From Companilactobacillus jidongensis (lineage in GTDB: Bacteria; Bacillota; Bacilli; Lactobacillales; Lactobacillaceae), in assembly GCF_003946575.1 (NCBI RefSeq), contig NZ_RHOP01000018.1, forward strand, positions 1 through 60,490: a stretch of DNA of 60,490 bases, in the 5' to 3' direction. A model generated the notes under the pieces. It searched no databases. It saw only the letters and a program-made list of their open reading frames with translations, and was not told where the DNA came from. A program made the position numbers and the translations under genes. Positions 18,309 through 29,571 of the stretch are shown here, in pieces; the first letter of the stretch is position 1; the number at the start of each line of letters is the position of its first letter.

Positions 18309-19127
18309 ATGCGTTTAGAAAATAAAGTTGCGATTGTTACAGGTGCTACAAGTGGTATTGGTGAAGCTATTGCACGTTGTTTTGCTACTGAAGGTGCCAA
18401 GGTATTATTGGGTGGACGTAAAGTAGAAATCGGCGAGAATATTGCCAAAGAAATCAACGACCAAGGTGGTCAAGCTAAGTTTATTCATCTAGAAGTTACA
18501 GATCAAAGTGATTGGGACGTTGCAGTTAAGGCTGCGAAAACAGAATTTGGTGGTCTAAATATCTTAGTTAACAATGCTGGTACCAATGCCGCTAATGCCT
18601 TTCCAAAAATTGATATCGACAAGTGGAACCAAATTATGTCAATCAACGTAACTGGACCTATGATGGGTATTCAAACTTGTGCACCATTGATGAAAGAAAG
18701 TGGTGGCGGTGCGTTCGTAAACATTTCATCATTAGGAGGGATGTATGGAACTCCTTCAACTGCCTATTCAACTTCTAAATGGGCAATGCGTGGACTATCT
18801 GAGAATGCTGCTTTCACATATGCTGATTGGGGAATTCGTAGTAACACGATTGAACCAGGATTCATTGAGAACACTAATATGACAAAGGCGATTCTAGCCA
18901 AAACTGGTAATAAAGGTGGACTTGGTAACATGTCACTCTTGGGCCGTGATGGTCAGCCTGCAGAGCTTGCATCAGTAGCATTGTTCTTAGCAAGTGATGA
19001 CTCATCTTATGTTAAAGGATTAGATGTGCCAGTTGATGGTGGTTTATACAGTGGTGGTGTATATGGAGCTGCCAAGGGTCAAATCAAAGCTGCAATTGCT
19101 GCTAAAGCACAACAAGATAAAAAATAA
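18309..19127 (+). CDS. SDR family NAD(P)-dependent oxidoreductase
   Basis: Classical short-chain dehydrogenase of 272 aa. Rossmann motif TGATSGIGEA (about residue 12), NNAG, catalytic Ser in NISSLGG and the YSTSK Tyr/Lys pair are all present, and the C-terminal ends in a 25-residue alanine/lysine-rich tail beyond the usual VDGG end. The cofactor-site sequence GGRK after strand 2 leans towards NADP but does not settle it. Substrate unknown. Monocistronic between its own promoter/operator and a terminator. Confidence 0.9.
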   Translation: MRLENKVAIVTGATSGIGEAIARCFATEGAKVLLGGRKVEIGENIAKEINDQGGQAKFIHLEVTDQSDWDVAVKAAKTEFGGLNILVNNAGTNAANAFPKIDIDKWNQIMSINVTGPMMGIQTCAPLMKESGGGAFVNISSLGGMYGTPSTAYSTSKWAMRGLSENAAFTYADWGIRSNTIEPGFIENTNMTKAILAKTGNKGGLGNMSLLGRDGQPAELASVALFLASDDSSYVKGLDVPVDGGLYSGGVYGAAKGQIKAAIAAKAQQDKK

Positions 19128-19139
19128 TAAAGCATAGTT

Positions 19140-19172
19140 AACACTTCTGAAAAAAATCAGAAGTGTTTTTTC
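19140..19172 (+). terminator. Terminator after the SDR gene
   Basis: Stem AACACTTCTGA/TCAGAAGTGTT with an A-rich loop and a run of T. Confidence 0.9.
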
Positions 19173-19251
19173 GTTGTATAAGCACACTCTCTTTTTAAAT
19201 TTGGTCAATATTGATACAATATCATAGGTAAAGATGGGGGAATTTTATATA

Positions 19252-20058
19252 ATGAAAATACTTTTCGTTGGAGATGTCGTCGGTAACATCGGACTTAAGA
19301 CTGTGGAGACTTATTTGCCACAGATCAAACAGAAGGTCAAACCACAATTGACGATTGTAAATGGTGAAAATGCCAATGGTGGTAAAGGAATCAAAGTTGA
19401 TGACTACCAAAGAATTCAAGTTGCTGGTGCAGATGTTGTTTCTGGCGGGAATCACAGTTGGGACAAACGAGAAATATTGGATTTCATAGATGATCCTAAG
19501 AAAAATATTTTGCGTCCATATAATTTTTCAGGCGATAACGTACCTGGACGCGGAGTAATTGAAAAAAAGGTCAATCAAAAAAAAGTTTACATTATCAATA
19601 TGCAGGGTACAGCCTTGATGCAACCACTAGATAATCCGTTCTTGGCATTCGACAAATTATTGCCAACGTTAGATAAGGATGCAGTTAAGTTTGTTGACTT
19701 TCATGCAGAAACAACTAGTGAAAAAATTGCGACTGCTAAATATTTGACCGGTCGTGTTGCCGCTGTTGTCGGCACGCATACTCACGTTCAAACTAACGAT
19801 GCACGAGTATTCGACAAGAAGACAGCTTATTTAACCGACGTTGGTATGACCGGTTCATATGATGGTATTCTGGGTGTCAAAGATGAACCAATTATCACGA
19901 GATTCTTAACTCAACGTCCTACTAAGTTCGATGTAGATGAAGATGGTCGTATGCAAATTGGTTTCTGTGTGATTGATATTAATGACCAAACAAATTATGC
20001 ACGCAGTATCAAAAATTATGTTATAAGTCCTGATAATCAAAGCTTTTTAACTTTTTAA
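19252..20058 (+). CDS. ymdB: YmdB family metallophosphoesterase
   Basis: Cytosolic dinuclear-metal phosphodiesterase of the TIGR00282 family; B. subtilis YmdB hydrolyses 2',3'-cyclic nucleotides (cAMP in reports) and affects biofilm and motility. 268 aa. Metal ligands are visible in FVGDVVG, VNGENANGGKG, SGGNHSWD and GTHTHVQTND. The ATG at 19252 follows GGGGGA by 10 nt; the ATG six codons earlier is part of that site. Next gene is mutS, 27 bp away, so it heads the repair operon here. Confidence 0.93.
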   Translation: MKILFVGDVVGNIGLKTVETYLPQIKQKVKPQLTIVNGENANGGKGIKVDDYQRIQVAGADVVSGGNHSWDKREILDFIDDPKKNILRPYNFSGDNVPGRGVIEKKVNQKKVYIINMQGTALMQPLDNPFLAFDKLLPTLDKDAVKFVDFHAETTSEKIATAKYLTGRVAAVVGTHTHVQTNDARVFDKKTAYLTDVGMTGSYDGILGVKDEPIITRFLTQRPTKFDVDEDGRMQIGFCVIDINDQTNYARSIKNYVISPDNQSFLTF

Positions 20059-20085
20059 ATTAATTTCAAATGGTGGGGGAAATTC

Positions 20086-22716
20086 ATGCCACAAAAAACT
20101 AAAGAGACACCAATGATGCAACAATATCTGGATATGAAAAAGGAAAATCCAGATGCTTTTTTGTTGTATCGTGTTGGTGACTTCTACGAAATGTTCTATG
20201 ACGATGCAATCAAAGGTTCACAAATTTTGGAACTGACATTGACATCGAGAAATAAAAAAGCCGATGAGGATATTCCCATGTGTGGGGTTCCTCACCGTGC
20301 CATCCAAGGATATATCGATACCCTTGTGGATAAAGGTTACAAAGTTGCCATCTGTGATCAGTTGGAAGATCCCAAACTTGCCGAAGGAATGGTCAAGCGT
20401 GGAATTACACGAATTGTCACTCCGGGTACGATCATGGATGAATCAGCCAATACAGCAACTGAGAATAACTATATCACTGCTATCAATCATGACAAAAATC
20501 GTTTTGGCCTAGCCTATGCGGACTTATCAACTGGTGAAGTAAAAGTTACCTCAGTGGATAACTTTATGGATCTAACTAATGAATTACAGAATCTCAATAC
20601 TAAGGAGACAGTTGTTGCTGAAGATTTTCCACAGAAATACCTCGATCCAATCAAAAAGATTGGAATTCTAGTTTCTACTATTGAGGGTCTTGATGAAAAC
20701 TTTGCTTTTGACTACAGTCATGTGACTGAAGATTTGCAGGTCGATACTGTTAAAACACTAATTAGTTATTTAGTTGATACACAGATGCGTTCGTTGGATC
20801 ACTTGAAGGTTGCCGAGACCTATAAGACGACAGCTTATTTATCAATGGACCATACTGCCCAAAGTAATTTGGAATTGTTCAAAAATCTGCGAACAAATAA
20901 AAAATCAGGGACACTTTTGTGGTTATTAGACGAAACAAAAACGGCCATGGGCGGACGTCTGTTGAAGCAGTGGTTGGCAAGACCATTGTTAAATCAAACT
21001 GAATTGAAAAAACGTCAACACATTGTGCAAGTATTCTTGGATAATTATTTTCAACGTTCTTCATTTCAAGACTATTTGACCAAAGTATATGATCTGGAAC
21101 GTTTGGCGGGTCGTGTGGCATACGGAACGGTCAATGGTCGTGATTTAATTCAATTGAAGACTTCATTGGAACAAGTTCCTAAGATCAAAGAAATATTATT
21201 AGATATTGGTGATTATGATTTAGACGCCTACATTGAACAGATCGACGATGTTAGCGATGTTCGTAAATTAATCGAAGACGCTATTGTTGATGAACCACCA
21301 ATTTCTACTACTGGTGGCGGGTTGATCAAGGAAGGCTATAATGAACAACTTGATAAGTACACAGATGCTTCTAAGAATGGTAAAAAATGGATCGCAGAAC
21401 TTCGTGCTCAAGAGCAAGAAGTTACTGGGATCAGTAATTTGAAGATTGGCTATAACAAAGTTTTCGGATACTACATTGAAGTTACGAAGTCCAATATTGA
21501 TAAGGTTCCAGAAGGTCGTTACCAACGCAAGCAAACTTTGACAAATGCTGAAAGATATATCACACCTGAATTGAAAGAAAAAGAAACCTTGATTCTTGAA
21601 GCTGAAGATAAATCCCAAGCCTTGGAACATCAATTGTTCACTGACATTCGCAGATCGGTAAAAGAACAGATCAGACGGCTTCAGGCCTTAGCTAATGTTT
21701 TGTCACAACTTGATGTGTTACAGAGTTTTGCGGTGATAAGTGAGACATATCATTATGTTGCACCTAAGTTTGTAGATGGCCATGATTTGAAGGTTGTCAA
21801 CGGACGTCATCCGGTTGTGGAAAAAGTTCTCAGTAACAATAGTTATATTCCCAATAATGTAACTTTTGACAACGAAACCGATATCCTGTTAATAACTGGA
21901 CCTAACATGTCTGGTAAGAGTACTTATATGCGCCAGATGGCATTGACAGTCATTATGGCTCAGATGGGATGCTTTGTTCCCGCCGAATCCGCAACCATGC
22001 CGATTTTTGATCATATTTTTACACGAATTGGCGCCGCTGATGATTTGATTTCTGGCGATAGTACTTTCATGGTTGAAATGCGTGAAGCCAATGATGCCTT
22101 GAAGAATGCAACTAAGAACAGTTTGATTATTTTTGATGAAATTGGTCGTGGTACCGCAACATATGATGGTATGGCGTTGGCACAAGCGATCATTGAATAT
22201 ATTGATAAGAACGTTCAAGCAATGACCATGTTCTCAACTCATTATCACGAATTAACGGAACTTGAAGGTCAATTACCAGGAGTCAAAAATGTCCATGTTG
22301 ACGCATCAGAAGAGAATGGGACTTTGGTGTTTTTGCATAAGGTTTTACCAGGACCTGCGGATAAGTCATATGGTATTCATGTGGCTAAATTAGCTGGATT
22401 ACCGGATGAAGTTTTGAGTCGTGCAGATACGATTTTAAGTAGCCTAGAAGATACTGCTCCTAAGGGTATTAAGGTTGAAGAGGCCAAACCAGTCGTTGAG
22501 CAAAAGGTAGAAACACAACCAGATGTGGAAACAGTTAATGAACCAGAACCGGATTCACAACTCTCACTTTTTCCAGAGCTTGATGCAAAGCCAAAAGCTA
22601 AGCTCAACAAAGGTGAAAAGAAGGTCGTTGATGAATTGCAAAATCAAGATTTGATGGGTGTCACACCAATTGATGCTATTAATTTGTTATACAAATGGCA
22701 AAAAGAACTTAAGTAA
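20086..22716 (+). CDS. mutS: DNA mismatch repair protein MutS
   Basis: Mismatch recognition ATPase of 876 aa. The mismatch-wedge motif [11 protein letters not shown] lies near residue 32; core and lever domains follow; the ATPase has Walker [14 protein letters not shown] (about residue 605), [12 protein letters not shown] and STHYHEL. Near the C-terminus QLSLF is a classical beta-clamp binding motif, in a linker before the last helix. Ribosome site GGTGGGGG. Followed by mutL after 17 bp. Confidence 0.98.
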   Translation: MPQKTKETPMMQQYLDMKKENPDAFLLYRVGDFYEMFYDDAIKGSQILELTLTSRNKKADEDIPMCGVPHRAIQGYIDTLVDKGYKVAICDQLEDPKLAEGMVKRGITRIVTPGTIMDESANTATENNYITAINHDKNRFGLAYADLSTGEVKVTSVDNFMDLTNELQNLNTKETVVAEDFPQKYLDPIKKIGILVSTIEGLDENFAFDYSHVTEDLQVDTVKTLISYLVDTQMRSLDHLKVAETYKTTAYLSMDHTAQSNLELFKNLRTNKKSGTLLWLLDETKTAMGGRLLKQWLARPLLNQTELKKRQHIVQVFLDNYFQRSSFQDYLTKVYDLERLAGRVAYGTVNGRDLIQLKTSLEQVPKIKEILLDIGDYDLDAYIEQIDDVSDVRKLIEDAIVDEPPISTTGGGLIKEGYNEQLDKYTDASKNGKKWIAELRAQEQEVTGISNLKIGYNKVFGYYIEVTKSNIDKVPEGRYQRKQTLTNAERYITPELKEKETLILEAEDKSQALEHQLFTDIRRSVKEQIRRLQALANVLSQLDVLQSFAVISETYHYVAPKFVDGHDLKVVNGRHPVVEKVLSNNSYIPNNVTFDNETDILLITGPNMSGKSTYMRQMALTVIMAQMGCFVPAESATMPIFDHIFTRIGAADDLISGDSTFMVEMREANDALKNATKNSLIIFDEIGRGTATYDGMALAQAIIEYIDKNVQAMTMFSTHYHELTELEGQLPGVKNVHVDASEENGTLVFLHKVLPGPADKSYGIHVAKLAGLPDEVLSRADTILSSLEDTAPKGIKVEEAKPVVEQKVETQPDVETVNEPEPDSQLSLFPELDAKPKAKLNKGEKKVVDELQNQDLMGVTPIDAINLLYKWQKELK

Positions 22717-22733
22717 AAAAGAAGGTGGAAAAG

Positions 22734-24662
22734 TTGGGGTTGATTCATCAATTACCAGTTGAATTGAGTAACCAAATTGCCGCAGGTGAAGTAATTGAAC
22801 GTCCAGCGTCGGTTGTTAAGGAACTGGTTGAAAACTCAATTGATGCTCAAGCAACACAGGTGTTGATAACTGTTAAACAATCAGGAATCAAATCGATCGA
22901 GATCAATGACAATGGTGTTGGTATCGCTGCTGATGACGTTGAGATTGCCTTTCAACCTCATACCACCAGTAAGATTTCTACCGATCATGATTTGTTCAAT
23001 ATTAAAACGTTAGGTTTCCGTGGTGAAGCTTTAGCAAGTATTGCCTCAGTTTCACGTTTAACAGTTGTAACAAGTACGGATGGCGAGTCAGCTGTTAGAG
23101 CTGAATTTGCGGGAAATTCTTTGTTAAATAAAGAAACGCATGCTCGTTCAATTGGAACCACAATTAAAGTTGAAGATTTATTCTTCAATACACCAGCACG
23201 TTTGAAATACGTTAAGTCGCTTCATACTGAACTGAACAAAATTGTGGATATTGTCGATCGATTGGCAATGGGACATCCCGAAATATCTTTTAGGTTGATA
23301 CATGAAGGCAAGGATATTGTTTGGACATCTGGAAATAATAATTTACAACAGACAATTGCTGGGATTTATGGAAGAACAATTGCCAGCCATATGATGGAAT
23401 TTGAAAACTCCGATGAGGATTACACTATCAAAGGATATTTTTCAAAACCTGATACGACGCGTTCCAATCGCTCTTATATTTCATTGATACTGAATGGTCG
23501 TTATATTAGAAATTATCAGTTGGCTAATGCGGTCATTCGCGGTTATGGATCTAAGTTAATGGTAGGAAGATTTCCAATTGCTGTGATTGATATTGGATTA
23601 GATCCTAGTCTGGTAGATATCAATGTGCATCCAACTAAACAAGAAGTTAGACTAACAAACGAAGGTCACATCGCCGACCTGATAAGTGAAGGAATTAAGT
23701 CTAAGTTATCCACACAAAACTTGATCCCAGATGCAGTGAAAAATCTGAATCGTAAGACAACGACGGATCAAAAGCCAAATATCGGCTATAAGTCAGAACA
23801 AATCAGTTTTGACGATTTGTCCTTAATGAACAAAATAAGTGAGCCATTACCAACTAAACTACCCGAAAATGTGAATGACGTTGAACCTGAGAATAATCCA
23901 CAGGTGGAAAAACCAGCAGAACAAATATTGGGTACACCAATATTTGATGATCCAGAACATCTTAAATCTTGGGATGAACGGATGGAACAAGAAAAACAAG
24001 TCAAAGTCCTTGCTAAAGAAGAGAATAATGAGGGGCAAGAGACCAATACTTCTGGTTTTCCTGATTTAAGATACATTGGTCAGATTCATGGCACTTATTT
24101 AGTTGCGGAGAGTCCGGATGGTTTCTATTTGGTCGATCAACATGCTGCGCAAGAACGGGTTAACTATGAATATTATCGTAAGGAAATTGGTAAAGTATCA
24201 AATGATCAGCAAAGATTATTAGTGCCGATTGTTTTGGATTATCCTAATTCTGAAAGTATTTTGATTCGTGAAAAGAAGGATATACTTGAGAGCATTGGAT
24301 TGTATTTGGAAGATTTCGGTCAAAACAGTTTTGTGGTAAATACACATCCAACTTGGTTTGTGGCCGGTCAGGAAGAATCAACTATTCGTGAAATGATTGA
24401 CTATGTTTTGAACGATTCCAAAATAAGTGTGGCGGCATTTCGAGAAAAGAATGCCATCATGATGAGTTGTAAACGGGCAATTAAGGCCAATCATCATTTG
24501 GATGAGGTTCAGGCTATTTCACTATTGAAAAACTTGACCAAAGCCGAAAATCCATATAATTGTCCACATGGACGCCCAGTATTGGTAGAATTTAGTAACA
24601 AAGATCTTGAGAAGATGTTCAAACGAATCCAAGATCCTCATGACACCAGAGAAAGTGAATAA
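22734..24662 (+). CDS. mutL: DNA mismatch repair protein MutL
   Basis: GHKL ATPase that links MutS to strand removal. 642 aa. N-terminal motifs VVKELVENSIDA, DNGVGI and GFRGEALASI are intact; a ~130-residue low-conservation linker follows; the C-terminal domain has DQHAAQERVNYE and CPHGRP, the signature of the intrinsic endonuclease, as expected in bacteria without MutH. The TTG at 22734 gives MGLIHQLP, the normal N-terminus, 5 nt after AAGGTGG; a GTG nine bases earlier is inside that ribosome site. Confidence 0.95.
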   Translation: MGLIHQLPVELSNQIAAGEVIERPASVVKELVENSIDAQATQVLITVKQSGIKSIEINDNGVGIAADDVEIAFQPHTTSKISTDHDLFNIKTLGFRGEALASIASVSRLTVVTSTDGESAVRAEFAGNSLLNKETHARSIGTTIKVEDLFFNTPARLKYVKSLHTELNKIVDIVDRLAMGHPEISFRLIHEGKDIVWTSGNNNLQQTIAGIYGRTIASHMMEFENSDEDYTIKGYFSKPDTTRSNRSYISLILNGRYIRNYQLANAVIRGYGSKLMVGRFPIAVIDIGLDPSLVDINVHPTKQEVRLTNEGHIADLISEGIKSKLSTQNLIPDAVKNLNRKTTTDQKPNIGYKSEQISFDDLSLMNKISEPLPTKLPENVNDVEPENNPQVEKPAEQILGTPIFDDPEHLKSWDERMEQEKQVKVLAKEENNEGQETNTSGFPDLRYIGQIHGTYLVAESPDGFYLVDQHAAQERVNYEYYRKEIGKVSNDQQRLLVPIVLDYPNSESILIREKKDILESIGLYLEDFGQNSFVVNTHPTWFVAGQEESTIREMIDYVLNDSKISVAAFREKNAIMMSCKRAIKANHHLDEVQAISLLKNLTKAENPYNCPHGRPVLVEFSNKDLEKMFKRIQDPHDTRESE

Positions 24663-24664
24663 TT

Positions 24665-25255
24665 ATGTTTGAATACTTAAATGGAGTAATTACTTATATT
24701 GATCCAACTTATGTCGTAGTAGATGTAAGCGGCGTTGGCTATAAAGTTCAAGTTGCCAATCCTTATCGTTATCAACAAGATGAAAAAGCCAAGGTTTATG
24801 TTGAACAAATCGTACGTGACAATGAACAAGCCTTGTATGGATTTTATGATATCAACGAAAAACGTATTTTCTTACATCTAATCAGTGTTTCAGGAATTGG
24901 TCCTAAGAGTGCCTTGGCAATCTTAGCTGGTCAAGATTTGAATGGATTAATTTCGGCGATTGAAAATAACGATGTTAAGTTCTTAACGAGGTTTCCTAAG
25001 ATCGGTAAGAAGACGGCTCAACAGATCATCTTGGATCTTGGTGGGAAGATGTCTGCTCAAGGTCAAATGGTATTGGGCGAAGATCCAACACCACTAAGTT
25101 CGGGTAATCAGGAATTAGAAGATGGTATGTTGGCACTTGAATCTCTTGGTTATACTGCTAGAGATATTTCTCGTATCAAGCCAAAATTACAAAAAGAAAA
25201 CTTAGATTCAGCCGATGCGTATTTGCGTGCGGGATTAAGGTTGCTTACTAACTAA
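24665..25255 (+). CDS. ruvA: Holliday junction branch migration protein RuvA
   Basis: Tetrameric junction-binding subunit of the RuvAB motor. 196 aa, normal. N-terminal OB fold (MFEYLNGVITYIDPTYVVV), two helix-hairpin-helix motifs (SGIGPKSALAIL and PKIGKKTAQQII, residues ~78-120), and the C-terminal domain III that contacts RuvB. Starts 2 bp after mutL; ribosome site weak (AGAAAGTGA), suggesting coupled translation. Confidence 0.97.
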   Translation: MFEYLNGVITYIDPTYVVVDVSGVGYKVQVANPYRYQQDEKAKVYVEQIVRDNEQALYGFYDINEKRIFLHLISVSGIGPKSALAILAGQDLNGLISAIENNDVKFLTRFPKIGKKTAQQIILDLGGKMSAQGQMVLGEDPTPLSSGNQELEDGMLALESLGYTARDISRIKPKLQKENLDSADAYLRAGLRLLTN

Positions 25256-25270
25256 TAAGGAGGTTAGCCA

Positions 25271-26290
25271 ATGGAAAATGATGATGATCGTTTAACTGAT
25301 GCAGATGCCTTGAATGAAGCTGAAGACATGGCGGAACAAACCATTCGTCCAAAGACATTTGATCAGTACCTGGGTCAGGAAAAGGCTAAAAAAGAATTAG
25401 AAGTTTATATCAAAGCTGCTAAACAACGTCAACAGACACTAGATCATGTTTTACTATATGGACCTCCTGGACTTGGTAAAACAACATTAGCAATGATCAT
25501 TGCCAACGAGATGGGTGTAAATATCCATACGACTACGGGCCCTTCAATTGAGAAGTCTGGTGACTTGGTTGCGGTTCTCGATGAATTGGAACCGGGAGAT
25601 GTCTTGTTTATTGATGAAATCCACCGTATGCCTCGTGCAATAGAGGAAGTTCTCTATTCAGCGATGGAAGACTTCTATATTGATATAATTGTTGGTCAAG
25701 GAACGGAATCTCGTTCACTTCATCATGAATTAGTTCCCTACACTTTGATTGGTGCAACGACCACTTCAGGTAAGCTGTCGGCACCATTGCGTGATCGATT
25801 TGGAATCGACATTCATATGGAGTATTATTCTGAAGAAGAATTGTCAAAGATCGTTTTCAGAACAGCCGGAGTTCTAAAAATTAATGTGGATGAGGAAGGC
25901 GCACATGAGATTGCACGTCGTTCTCGTGGGACACCTAGAATTGCTAATAGATTGTTGAAGCGTGTTCGTGACTTCGCTCAAGTGGCGGGCAAGGACATGA
26001 TCGACTATGACATTGCAGAGTCAGCATTGAATCAATTACAAGTTGATGACGCTGGATTAGATCGTTTGGATCGTCGAATCTTATCGATGATGATTGAATT
26101 GTACGGTGGTGGACCATTAGGTATCAAGGTTATTGCAGCTAATATCGGTGAAGATCAAGAAACCATCGAATCGGTTTATGAACCATATCTGATGCAAAAA
26201 GGATTTTTGAAGCGTACAGCTAGAGGCCGTATCGTAACTAAAAAAGGTTATGAACATTTAGGATATACGTACCCAGAAAAGAGAGATTAG
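25271..26290 (+). CDS. ruvB: Holliday junction helicase RuvB
   Basis: Hexameric AAA+ ATPase driving branch migration. 339 aa. Walker [12 protein letters not shown] (about residue 65), Walker B FIDEIHR, sensor 1 [17 protein letters not shown], arginine region [13 protein letters not shown] and a C-terminal winged helix with YGGGPLGI. Strong ribosome site AAGGAGG 7 nt before ATG. An acidic N-terminal extension of about 20 residues precedes the [11 protein letters not shown] start of the core. Confidence 0.98.
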   Translation: MENDDDRLTDADALNEAEDMAEQTIRPKTFDQYLGQEKAKKELEVYIKAAKQRQQTLDHVLLYGPPGLGKTTLAMIIANEMGVNIHTTTGPSIEKSGDLVAVLDELEPGDVLFIDEIHRMPRAIEEVLYSAMEDFYIDIIVGQGTESRSLHHELVPYTLIGATTTSGKLSAPLRDRFGIDIHMEYYSEEELSKIVFRTAGVLKINVDEEGAHEIARRSRGTPRIANRLLKRVRDFAQVAGKDMIDYDIAESALNQLQVDDAGLDRLDRRILSMMIELYGGGPLGIKVIAANIGEDQETIESVYEPYLMQKGFLKRTARGRIVTKKGYEHLGYTYPEKRD

Positions 26291-26292
26291 AA

Positions 26293-27327
26293 ATGACATT
26301 AACAACCGAAGATTTTGATTATAATTTACCAGAAGAACTTATTGCACAAACACCTATCAAAGATCGTGACCACTCACGTTTATTGGTCTTAGACCATGAA
26401 ACAGGCGAATATCAAGACAAGCACTTTTATGATATTTTAGATTATCTCAATCCCGGGGATGCTCTAGTTATGAATAATTCCCGTGTTTTGCCAGCTCGCC
26501 TTTACGGTACTAAGGAAGACACCGATGGTCACGAAGAAGTGTTGCTATTGAACAATATTGAAGGCGACAAATGGGAAGTACTGATGAAACCAGCTCGTCG
26601 TGCAAAAGTTGGCACGAAGGTTCAATTTGGTGACGGCCAACTAGAAGCCACTGTTTTGGAAGAATTAGAGCATGGTGGTAAAATTATCGAATTTCATTAC
26701 GATGGAATCTTTTTAGAGATTTTGGAGAAGTTAGGTGAAATGCCTCTGCCTCCATACATCAAAGAAAAACTCGATGACCCTGATCGTTACCAAACAGTCT
26801 ATGCCAAGGAAAATGGTTCAGCCGCTGCACCAACGGCAGGATTACACTGGACGAAGGACCTGCTTGAAAAGGTACAGGAGAAAGGTGTTAAACTAGTATA
26901 CTTAACACTTCACGTAGGATTAGGAACATTTAGACCAGTGACAGAATCAGATATCAGCAAGCACGTAATGCATTCTGAATTTTATCGTTTGGACGAAGAA
27001 TCAGCCAAAACATTGAATGATGTACGTAAAAATGGTGGTAAAATCGTTGCCACAGGTACAACATCAATTAGAACTTTGGAAACAATTGGTACCAAATTCA
27101 ACGGTGAGATCAAAGCTGATAGCGGTTGGACAGATATTTTTATAAAACCAGGATATGAATGGAAAGTTGTTGATGAGTTCATTACTAATTTCCATTTACC
27201 TAAGTCAACATTGGTTATGTTGGTTGCCGCATTTACAGGAAGAGAAAATATTTTGAATGCTTATGAGCACGCCATTGATGAGAAGTACCGCTTCTTTAGT
27301 TTTGGTGATGCAATGTTTATCAAGTAG
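26293..27327 (+). CDS. queA: S-adenosylmethionine:tRNA ribosyltransferase-isomerase QueA
   Basis: Transfers and isomerises the ribosyl moiety of SAM onto preQ1 in tRNA, giving epoxyqueuosine. 344 aa. It starts with [15 protein letters not shown] and has the family motifs [25 protein letters not shown] and TLHVGLGTF, and ends FGDAMFI. Two bp after ruvB and 12 bp before tgt, the next enzyme in order of action reversed. Confidence 0.97.
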   Translation: MTLTTEDFDYNLPEELIAQTPIKDRDHSRLLVLDHETGEYQDKHFYDILDYLNPGDALVMNNSRVLPARLYGTKEDTDGHEEVLLLNNIEGDKWEVLMKPARRAKVGTKVQFGDGQLEATVLEELEHGGKIIEFHYDGIFLEILEKLGEMPLPPYIKEKLDDPDRYQTVYAKENGSAAAPTAGLHWTKDLLEKVQEKGVKLVYLTLHVGLGTFRPVTESDISKHVMHSEFYRLDEESAKTLNDVRKNGGKIVATGTTSIRTLETIGTKFNGEIKADSGWTDIFIKPGYEWKVVDEFITNFHLPKSTLVMLVAAFTGRENILNAYEHAIDEKYRFFSFGDAMFIK

Positions 27328-28482
<1,155 letters not shown>

Positions 28483-28573
28483 TATTATTTTTAATTAAAA
28501 GGGCAATGTATGTGGTTAGACCTTTGAATTTTTGATAACATATAGGTATGTAAACTATTAAGAGGTGGAAAAT

Positions 28574-29083
28574 TTGAATTATTTAACATTAGGCGCTGCA
28601 GCAGGTGGATCATCAACGATTTTCTTAGTATTTATCGTGATCATGTTCGTTGGTATGTACTTTATTTCTATTCGTCCACAAAAGAAGCAACAACAAAAAC
28701 GTCAAGAAATGCTCAGCAATATGAGTAAAGGCGACAAAGTTGTTACATTGGGTGGTATTAAGGGAACAATCGCATCTATTGATCGTGATAACAAAGAAGT
28801 TGTTGTTGACTGTGATGGTATTTATTTAACATTTGATTTGAACTTTATCCGTAAGGCAAGTTCAAAGGATAATGTTAAAGAATCAGACAATAAGAATAAG
28901 CCAGCAGTTAAGTCAGATGACAAAGCTGATGACAAATCAACTGAAGAAGCTCCTAAAGAAGAAGCTAAACCAGAAGAAAAAGTTGAAGAAACTACATCAG
29001 ATAAAGCTGAAACTAGTGATGACGCTAAGGCTGATGATGCTACTGAAAAGACAGAATCAGAAGATACAACAGAAGAAAAATAA
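28574..29083 (+). CDS. yajC: Preprotein translocase accessory protein YajC
   Basis: Single-pass membrane protein associated with Sec. 169 aa: transmembrane segment at ~15-35 (IFLVFIVIMFVGMYFISI), then RPQKKQQQKRQEML and the conserved domain GDKVVTLGGIKGTIASID. The last ~65 residues are an unusual tail of D, K, E, S, T and A only, low in complexity. TTG start preferred because AGAGGTGG lies 5 nt before it; a GTG nine bases earlier is part of that site. SecDF is not nearby. Last gene of the mutS operon. Confidence 0.93.
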   Translation: MNYLTLGAAAGGSSTIFLVFIVIMFVGMYFISIRPQKKQQQKRQEMLSNMSKGDKVVTLGGIKGTIASIDRDNKEVVVDCDGIYLTFDLNFIRKASSKDNVKESDNKNKPAVKSDDKADDKSTEEAPKEEAKPEEKVEETTSDKAETSDDAKADDATEKTESEDTTEEK

Positions 29084-29102
29084 TTATTTAGATGGTTATT
29101 TA

Positions 29103-29134
29103 AGATTGAAATGTAAAAATTTCAATCTTTTTTC
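29103..29134 (+). terminator. Terminator after yajC
   Basis: Perfect 10-bp stem AGATTGAAAT/ATTTCAATCT, 6-nt loop and seven T. Confidence 0.92.
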
Positions 29135-29165
29135 TTGCCTTAAAGTGCACTCTAAGGGTTAGTAT
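29135..29165 (+). promoter_or_regulatory. MerR/AdhR-type promoter with inverted repeat in a 19-bp spacer
   Basis: The -35 box TTGCCT and -10 box TAGTAT are 19 bp apart, too far for simple sigma-A use. The spacer and -35 contain CTTAAAG-TGCA-CTCTAAG, an inverted repeat with one mismatch. B. subtilis AdhR, a MerR-type aldehyde regulator, binds CTTAAAG-N4-CTTTAAG at this place in its promoters. The element therefore looks like a MerR-family operator-promoter, yet no protein gene follows for 400 bp. Confidence 0.6.
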
Positions 29166-29190
29166 TGAATTTGTAAATGTCGTTCCGTCG

Positions 29191-29346
29191 GTCAGATATG
29201 GTATCCGTGGGGAACGGCCATCGCCAAAGGGCGGTCTATTGCCTCGCCTTGAAGCCGGAAATCACGTCTTCAAGGTCGTCCCATGCAGTAAGCCAGCATA
29301 ATACGCTGACTAACTGCATCGACACGGGATACCATATCTGCCTGAC
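29191..29346. other. Structured intergenic element (candidate ncRNA or remnant repeat)
   Basis: The end arms 29193-29206 and 29327-29340 are a perfect 14-bp inverted repeat, extended on both sides through small bulges (GTG/CAC inside, GTC/GAC outside). Enclosed hairpins are CCTTGAAG/CTTCAAGG (29247-29275), ATGCAGT...AGCCAGC/GCTGACT...ACTGCAT (29283-29319), and a CGCC-AAA-GGGCG hairpin (about 29222-29233). The whole would fold as a long stem closing three hairpins. It begins about 20 nt after the predicted start of the MerR-type promoter. A 68-codon reading frame crosses it but has no ribosome site and odd composition. Confidence 0.6.
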
Positions 29347-29571
29347 TCCACTTGGTACTTGTACTATGATTGTTAGCAATTAAGATAGTAAATATTAATG
29401 GAGTGTACCTTAGCTGGAGAGCGATGGTGAAGGTCCCACAGCAGGTGGAATCACTGTCACTCGTAAGCGGCTCTAATCAAAAAAACAAAAACTAAAAAGA
29501 CAATATTACAGATGTTTAATTAGACATGTTGTAAAATATAATTAATGACGTTATCTAAAGGGGTTTGGAAA
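29347..29571. other. Gene-free interval before zwf
   Basis: Holds no convincing reading frame. GGAGTGTACC near 29400 is a rough inverted copy of the GTGCACTC centre at 29146. TTAGCTGGAG (29410-29419) followed by GGTGAA recurs at 13534, just before the other structured element. A -10 box TATAAT at 29537-29542, without a good -35, probably serves zwf. Confidence 0.4.

Noticed and set aside
22725-22733. GTG at 22725 as mutL start
   Set aside because: It is part of the AAGGTGG ribosome site; the TTG nine bases later yields the usual N-terminus.
29177-29383. A 68-codon frame across the structured element before zwf
   Set aside because: No ribosome site, unusual composition, and it runs through the paired arms and hairpins; an RNA or repeat reading explains the sequence better.
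29139-29410. A small transposon bounded by GTGCACTC-like inverted ends
   Set aside because: The two ends match over only about eight to ten bases with mismatches and no target duplication was seen; kept only as a possibility.
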